DNA from: Tubiluchus corallicola
Lineage: Eukaryota > Priapulida > Priapulimorpha > Priapulimorphida > Tubiluchidae
Direction: 5' to 3'
DNA: 64,000 bases
Assembly: GCA_030141605.1 (NCBI GenBank)
Contig: JAQGDQ010000394.1
Location: forward strand, 124,001 to 188,000
Both the position numbers and the translations under genes were made by a program. Below, piece after piece: positions 50,201 through 59,200 of this stretch. The notes beneath the pieces were generated by a model. That model was given only the letters and a program-made list of their open reading frames with translations. It made no database searches and was not told the DNA's origin. Each line of letters opens with the position of its first letter. Positions within the stretch are counted from its first letter, which is position 1.

Positions 50201-53200
50201 CCCATCACATTGTTCCCGTTTGATTGGTTCGTATTCGGAATGCGAGGCACGGTGGGACCACCCGGGTTTTGTACACCCACTTTTTCCCGTGCACCTGCCG
50301 TGCCGGAACCACTTTTTGCCTCGGAAGCCGAATCGGCTACTCGTTGAGTCGCCGACTTCAAAACCGGTTTATTGGGAGGTACAGGAGGAGGTGCCCCCCG
50401 AGCTGGTCCTGGTACTGATGCTGTTACGGATGGTACTACACGGGGTGCTTGACCTGGAACCACTGCTGTTACGGGCACTGCTACATGAGGACTTTGCCCG
50501 GTCACCGTTGTCACAGTGGGAGGCGCCACACGAGTAGGACCCAGACCAGCAATTCCTGACAGTTCTCTCTGCTTAGGCGGAAGCTCGGGAGGTTTGGGTG
50601 AGGCCGTGTTTGACACAGACTTAGCAGCACTGCTTGTAGCCTGAGGTTTCACACAGGCCGGGCTTGCACTGACTCTGGCCGTACTCGGCGGTATAGTCAC
50701 CGGCGTGGCCTTACTTGGAATCGGATGGGCCACATAACTCTTACTCACAACACTCGTCGACCGTGCCGTATTTATCTGATAAACCTGTTTACTCATTGGA
50801 GGGCCACTGTGGGACCGTCCCGTTTCCAGCGCACTTGGTAACACTTCGCTTAATGGTTTCTGATAACCTTTTGAGGACACGACAGATGAAGAAACACCAC
50901 TAATTCGTGCACTACCATCTCCCAGTTGTTGAGCTTCCAACTGTTGTCGTAAGAGTTCGACCTCGGACTGTAGTTCACCACAAATATCTTCCTGTCGCTC
51001 GAGCTTCGCTCGCCATAGTTTCTTCTCTGACTCATACTCTGACTGTAACTTCTCGTACGACGTCTCCATCCGCAACGACTTTTGACTCTCCTCGACTAGC
51101 CCGTCAGCGACATTCTCATATTTTTCTCGCTGTTCTTTCAGTGCTTGCGTTAGCTCGTCGCATTTCTGCTGCTCGGCCGTTAACCGCTGCGATAGCTCTT
51201 TGCGCTCCTGGACGAGCAACACGGCGACACGTTTGTGTTTCTCGTGTTCCTCCTCCATGACAGTCAGTGTCTTCCGCAACTCCTTCTCTAGTTTGCCGAT
51301 GCGACGTTTCTGCTTCTCAAGCTAAAGAATAGAAAAAACAGAGATCATGTACATCTGTAAGAGATATTATGAAAACAAAAGTGAAAATGGCTAAAATTGA
51401 CCAGTAAGATAGACAGATACAATCGCATAAAATAAAAATAAAAATCAGCTCAAGGATTTAAAAATGAACTGTGTCTACAAGAGTTGGTTATCAGTAGCAT
51501 TAACTTTTGAACACGGTTCAAGTCCGTATCTTAATTTAAAATAAGTTTCAAAACCTAATCGAATCTCAATTTTTAGCTATTATTTAAACTAGAAATAAAG
51601 TCTTATTTGACTCTAATTCATCAAATAGTTTTTTATCAAATTATAGCAGATTGATAAGGCACCCGTGACTTTAATGAAAAAATATCACAGATGACCTGTG
51701 TGAACAGCGTGCCACATAGTTGACTGTAATCCTAAAATAGTAGAAACCGTGATTTAGTTCGTCAAAAGTAATACAAGAAATCTTAGCACTTTTATTGAAA
51801 CTAGCAGTTGAGAGCCTTCGTGAGGTGGACAGGCATTTAAGCTTAATATAGCGACATTTGCTTATCTCAACTGGGACAAAATTTTCAAAAAAGGCAGCGA
51901 TTTAAGTGATTGAAAAGCGTAAAAGTAAAGCGCAGGAAAGCGATATAGAATTTCAGCAAACTGAAAGGAATTGAAGCTGTGATTGGGATTCGGTTTCGAT
52001 TTCGAAGCTCAGATTGGGATTCGGTTTCGATTTCGAAGCTCAGATTGGGATTCGGTTTCGATTTCGAAGCTCAGATTGGGATTCGGTTTCGATTTCGAAG
52101 CTCAGATTGGGATTCGGTTTCGATTTCGAAGCTCACATTGGGATTCGGTTTCGGTTTCGAAGCTCACATTGGGATTCGGTTTCGGTTTCGAAGCTCAGAT
52201 TGCGATTCGGTTTCGATTTCGAAGCTCTGCTTGAGATTCGGTTTCGATTTCGAAGCTCAGATTGGGATTCGGTTTCGGTTTCGAAGCTCAGATTGGGATT
52301 CGGTTTCGAAGCTCGTGTTCTAGCGGAGCTTCATGACATGGTCCATAACTTCACTAAATGTCTGTTTTCTCCATATCAAAATAAACTTAATCACCCATAG
52401 AATTAAAAGGAGAGTTTTGAAAGGAAACAAAAGCAGTTTTGAATGTTAATAATGGATTATGCATGTAATTTTTTTTCCAATTCATACAAGATCTGAACAG
52501 TTACGAATGCAGAGACAGCAGTAATTGCATAGTTCAGCCAAACTGTAGCTCTTTATGAGAAACATTACTTGCTCGAGTGTTCCCAATATGCAGTCAGTAG
52601 AACGAACCTTAAGGAACAACTAATTCAGCTGCATCAACACGATATTTTCCAATTTAATTTAACTTGAGAAAACTCTCTAGTCTGAAAGTGCCATTAAGAA
52701 ATTATAAATTGGCAGCTGTCCAGAAAAAACTTGCAAAACGAACTCTTTGAATCTATAGAGATGAGCAGCTACGAGTGAGTTTAACAGCTAGTTGAATGAG
52801 CAATTAACTTAAACACACAGAAGCACGTGTCTGTTTTACAATACGAGTCGAATCAAACGTGGATAACAAAAGGGTCAATGTGACCGTCGGTGATAACAAA
52901 AGCAACGTCACTTAGATCAGCTGCAGTTTTTTTTACTAAATCAGCAAACTTTGGACGCTCGTGTAACTAGAGAATGAGCTGCGGGCAACAATATAAAAAG
53001 CTCCGTGCCATTAATATTGATTTAACATGAAATGTCAATAGAGAAGAGTGCAGAGAGAAACGTTTGCAGCCACGTTGGCACACTGAATGGGTCATGGCAG
53101 AGGACGCAAGTTGCGAGAAATGGAGTTTGCAAATTAGAAGGAGTGGAGAGTCAAAAAGCTCAAAATGTGCTTTTAAGCGTATAAGCACCTGGTAGTCATG

Positions 53201-56200
53201 GCAACGTAAAGGAAGCAGCAGGAAATTGGCCAAAACATCTGGGCACATTCATCAATTTGGGATAAAAAGAATTACAAGATTAGATTACGTGGACTATAAT
53301 GAACCTCGTCCCACAAGCTCAGCATGTCGCAACCATGGCAACCTGACCGCAAGGATGCTGCAAGTATTACGTTCATTTGATCTGGTGTGAATAATACATG
53401 CATGTGGCAGAATCGCTGATTGACTTTCTCACATCTTGCTCATGAATACATAATAAGTGTGGAAACAGTCTTGTCATATCAACTGATTTTCAATACCTTA
53501 AAGCTCAATAATGAATAAATTACAACAACAGTATGAGAGATCTAAGGCGGGCTCTAGTGCGTGCTTGTTTAGTTACTACAATGGCTGGAAGTTATAGCAG
53601 ATTGCTTTTTGCCAATCTAGATGTACCATGCTGTTTAGGGCAGCAGGTCAGTTTGTCTAGTGACCAAACGGGACCAGTTAGCTTGGTGGTACCTGCCTCT
53701 TAAGAAACTAATTACAGTGTACAATAATCAAAAGAAACGAAAGGTTTTAATAATGAATGCACGAATGCATGTCTACTCATATACCAAGTTTTGCCCATGA
53801 TGCTATAAATATGCAAATATTAAAATTTTAAGGTTAAACTTGCAAGATAAAAGGAAATATCGACTGTGCCTGAATTTGAACCAGGAACCTATACATTACT
53901 AGCTAAACATCTTAGACAACCAAACTGCTGTTGTCGCAAAACAACTAATGCCAATTATATGTTAAAAGTTCAATAAACAACCTAATATTTTCTAATTTTA
54001 GTTTAGAAATTACAAATCGATTTGATTAACTTTATAATTAATTCAAAGCTTAGCATTTAATCAAGTTTCATTGCAATTTTTTCACATTTCCTTCATTTCA
54101 AGCTTCACATCTCACACTTGACACCCAAGTATTCATGTCATTATTAAATGATAATCTCACAATTATGATTTATAAATAATCAAGCATTACAAGAGTTTAT
54201 CTTTAACATGACATTTCAATGCTGTGCAAGTGTTTACCTTTATCATTACCTTTGCATTACGGCTTCAATTTACCAGTTTCTCATTAACAGACACTTACAA
54301 AGCTGTCAAAAGAATTAGGTGCTTATTTCAGAAATAAACGCAAAACTTTTAGACTATTAGTAAGACTTTTCTAATTCAGATTCATTAACGTAAGTGCCAG
54401 TCAGTTACAATAAACTTTGACAAACACTTTAACACCTGCATATTTTATACGATTGTAAATTTTATAATAGCCAAGTTATAAATGTTAAAAGAACGTTCTC
54501 ACTCTTTTGTCTGTGATTTGCACTCTCAGTGATGCATTATGCCATGGCAGGGCCCCTAGAGGCTTCAAGCTTCTTTTTCCCCTTCCACACAATTACAAAT
54601 GAAGCAATCAATGGAATAACAAAGAAAATAATATCATTTTATCAAACAATCTTTAATTACCATGAAGCAAACAATATAAAAACACAAGTACTATACTGTA
54701 ATGTTAAACCTAAACGTATGTATCCAGCTACTTAATACTCATTAATTTCTCAACAAACTGATCCAGATGATGAAATATGATTTTTTATTTCACACATAAA
54801 ACTAAAACATGGTCAGAAAAGCAATATTATCAATGAGCAAGTTTAGTTTGTGTGATGGGAGTGTAGGACCAAATGATCAAATTTAATTTCCACAGCACAG
54901 ACATTTCTACGCGTATTACTGTCAGCTTTTCATTTTTCAGAGAGGAAGAACTAAAACAGGCCCTACACTTTGTGGGTTCTCCAAGATTCAGCCTAGTCAC
55001 CCTGATGGATAACGTGACACTAGACACTCTCTATAGCACTTGTAGGACTAGTATGTCTAGAAAACTACGCTCCAAATTATTTTTATCAGCGACTGATTTT
55101 ATGACATTAACATAGGCGAGTAGATAAACTTGCATCTTAAACAAATTGCTTTTATACAAACCTTCATGTAATTTATTCATGCTTACTGGTCACTGGTCAT
55201 ATTCGTACCCTTTCATTGTAATTGTCTGGTGCATTTTTAACCTATTTTACATACTATGCTCTTTATTACTTTGTAATAAATGTTCACATCATGAAAATAT
55301 TATTATTATTATTAATAACTTTATATCTCTATCCCTGAATACTTGTTTCTAAGTGAACAGTAGGCAATAGAATACTTTTATAATACTGAAAAGTAAACTT
55401 AAGTTTACCAAAAAACCTCTTATTTCTTACAAATGTTCTGTTTTGCATATGATATAGAAAATTGTTTGTAACCTGCCCACTAATTCAGTTACAGAGTTTC
55501 AGCCCGAATGTAAAACTAGTTAGCTACGGTCGGTGTTAGTTACTAACCAAAACTAGTTAGTTATGGTCGGTGTTAGTTTCTAACCAAAACTAGTTATTAT
55601 ATGCATAGATAATTCATGTGCACTAATGGACTAACATGACCAGGGAAGCTGTCCCAGATTAATCTCCAATAAAGCAAAATTCTCAGACCAGCAGCACAGA
55701 GATCTAAGCCAATCTCGATCTCAATGCATCATAAACCAAGCCAGTTGTAGGATTATAATTGAGTCGCAATGATACGCCAGCAGCACGATGCAGCATTGTA
55801 CAGAGAGTAAAGATTTCATTAAATGATGCGGAGAAATTGATCCAAATAATATCACATTCATTAGTTGCGATGCCCAGGGAATCATGGGATGCGATTGCGA
55901 GCGGTAACCGTCGAGGAGCAATGTACTCTCCGGTGGCAATTAAAAATAGATTGTGCCGAGTAACAATAAAAATGTTATTGCACTTGTTCTAGATTGTGAA
56001 CATGAGGAAATACAGGTCCACAGTGGAGCAGGTTATGCTAGAATAGAGGCACATAATAGATTTCTACTGAGTAATAAAATTAATTGTTACTTCCTGTACA
56101 AAACGTAATAAAACATGGGTTGTTATGAATTCAAATTGAGTGATTGCAATGAATAAACCGACAGATTGAAATTAACCAAAGTGTGCAAGCTCAACTATAG

Positions 56201-59200
56201 GAAGAACTCAACATAGATGGGTGTAGCAAGACTGGAACTTATCCCAATAATAAGAATGATTCTCTAAGGCAGGACATTGGACCAAACTGCGACCAGTACC
56301 ATCAGTGTCCAGCCAGGTTTTGCTCGGACAAAGTAATGACCCATGTCAACAGTATAATAGATAAAAGCATCTTGGAATAGGCAATGAGCCTAGCAGACGC
56401 ATCCAATCACTGACCATGCTCTGCATTGCTTAACTTTGTTTGCAGTACCCACTTAGTCATTTTCCCTAAGTAATGGTGGTCATCTGTAGGATCACTGACC
56501 AGGCTCTGCACTGCTTAACTTTGTTTGCTAACCACCTGCAGTACTACTCAGGTGTTTTGCCTAATAATGAAATGAGTTAATGATGAATAGTTTCAAACAG
56601 CTCTGCTTGACAGTAAATTCTACGTAGTGAATAGCTAACCTTACTAAATCATTCTGCCACAAACAAATATTGGAAAATTTGTAGGAATGTAACAACCCGC
56701 ACCCGAATGTAGAGACATTGTTCGTGTGTCTATTTGCCTATCAATTTGGTATTTTGGGCAATGTGATAATCACAGAATATAGTTTGAAAGCTGCAGGAAT
56801 ATTACACTCAAACGTTTTGAACTGGTCCTGGGAAATATCACAAATTGCACTGAGATAATGTGATCTTGAGAAGGTTTCCAGATTGTCATTTTCATCAAAT
56901 TTATTTAGATGTTGAAATGTATCTTAGTGGCATTACTTAATTGATCTTTTGCTCTTTCCTACACATACATCACTATCGATAAACTCTTATTTTGTTCCAA
57001 ATGTTTATTGATAACTCTGTCCGAAATATGGTTCTGGTTTATATTAATGTCATTAACGTTACAGTAATTTATGTAATAAAGCTTTATATCATCTTCTATA
57101 ATTAAGGGCTAAAAGTTGAAACGTTAGACTAATAAAGATGTTCACAATGTCTTTCTACATTTGGATGAGCACTGGATAGTTGAGTCTTGTGTCTAAAATC
57201 TTTTCTAAGCTTTTGTATCAGAAATAGCAAAAAAAACTTAAACTTCTACAGAAAAACTGCATATCTACAGTCAGTAGCTGCCAGGCAAATTAGGCAATAC
57301 GCATAAAAATCTCTAGGGCAGTAGATATTACACATTATTAATTATTAACCAGTGACATTAACACATGGATAATGACCCAAATACTGCAACCTGATTAAAC
57401 AATGAAATTCCCATGTTATCAAATTACATCACGGTCATTCACACAAAACCGAACTATTATAATAGTTGTAACGCTATGACCAGCCCAAATGCAATTACGA
57501 CACCGTGTCAAGTTTCAAATGTTGGCGATGGGAAAGGGAGGAGGGGGAGGGTGGGTCAGTAATAAGATATAATGCAAATTGAAAAGCTTAGTTCCAATTT
57601 AATCTATTTCTAACACAAAACCTGTACATGTATGTGCTTGTCCATTAAGAAACATATAAAAAACCTTACAAATGTGATTGACTAATTAATTACATCTGTG
57701 TTTTTTCCAATTTTAAACTTCTTAATCAATGATGAGATTTTCAACAGCTTCAACTGCTGGAATTTTAGAAGTCAGGCTTATGGGAAATGGGAAAAGTCTG
57801 GTAATGAACAGCATGGTTTTGAACCAGGGACTTTGAGATGAATAATACACACCTCGACTCGTAAGCGCTCCCTGTCTTTCTCTAGCATGTATGTGACATC
57901 ATCACCTTGCGCAGTGTCTTGTGCATGCTTCTTTTTCTCTTCTTCTAATTCATTCACAACCTGCAGGAGATAAAAGTCTGGTTAGGCCGGCCACATTTGT
58001 TCCTGTCTTACCTCATGAGCTCAAAAAATGTCGTGAATGTTTAGAGCTAAATTGTGGAATATTTAAAACTGGTTGAAACCAAAGTTTGTTTATTTCCCAC
58101 TGGTTAGCAGCAACGTTTTTAATTTTTTTCAACGCACATTTTTTTCACGCTTTGTTTTTTAGTTTCTCATCACTCAAACGATTTGGCATCCATTATCGAT
58201 GCAACAAAAATCACAGACGGATTCACAAATGTTTTTAATGAAGAATTCTTTTTCTATGCTTTCTTGCAAAACAAATATTTTAAAACCATCACAGGTTTCT
58301 TTCTCTGTGTTTATATGAGCAACATGGCACACCTTGAAATGTGAGATTGTAGAAGAGCCCTAATAAAAATACAAAAAGTGACCTCCCATAACCAACATCA
58401 CCGCCATGCAAGCCCCATTAACCGTTACATTGAAAAGAAAAAGTATACACATAAATAATGCTAAAAACATCCATGAATCAGCCTATGATTTTTGGTATAC
58501 TGAATACTTTGAAAAGTATTTTTGATAAGCAAACTGGTAAAACCAATCTGTAGTGCATGACTGAATGTAGGTGTGGCTTCATACAACTTTACTGGAAAAG
58601 AAGCCATAGAAGCTTGCAACATGTACGGACTCTTGATCATGAATATGAAATACTGTGGCTTCCTTCATACACACTTTCTTGACAATACATTCTTTATTGT
58701 GACCTTGATAACTCAAAGCAGTTGTTCAATTACATGACTAGTTCAATATACAAAGAAGCCTGTCTCGTACCTTTGAATGTCGCTTCTCCGCTGCATGCAG
58801 ATGCTCTTTCATCCTCCGATGAGCTTGTTTCTGTTGGGAGATGAGTGCTTCTAGTTGCTGAAGCTGATTTTCATACATCTGCTTGATCTGGCTTTCATCA
58901 AAGCTTGCATCAGGACTGGTTGTGGAGTCTCGGATTAATGCAGCGTACGGGTCATCCAAACCAAACTTCCCGTACTTTGCTTGATATAGCAAAGATTTAG
59001 CCTTTTCTGACTGAAATGTGAATGAACAGGATCAATACAAATGAGAAGTTGTTTCAGAATTTCATAAGAGAGTTATTTTGTAAATCCACAATGTGACAAG
59101 TCACATAAGAGACGAGCTTTTTACTCGAAATTTCTTGAATGGCAAAACTAACTAACAGAATCAAAGTCTTGGGTTCAAAACCAACATATTTCATGATTTC

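Larger units (their letters stand above)
52400..57850. other. Rest of the large intron 3, no gene seen
   Basis: Contains a tRNA-like relic at 53890-53945 (minus, B box GGTTCAAATTC), two 5S-like relics at 56406-56540 and short TTA microsatellites (about 55300). The open frames at 53.0 and 55.8 kb resemble nothing I know. Confidence 0.5.

Noticed and set aside
51979-52400. Open frames of up to 128 codons rich in Phe, Arg and Ser
   Set aside because: They are produced by the 31-bp minisatellite, open in all three frames.
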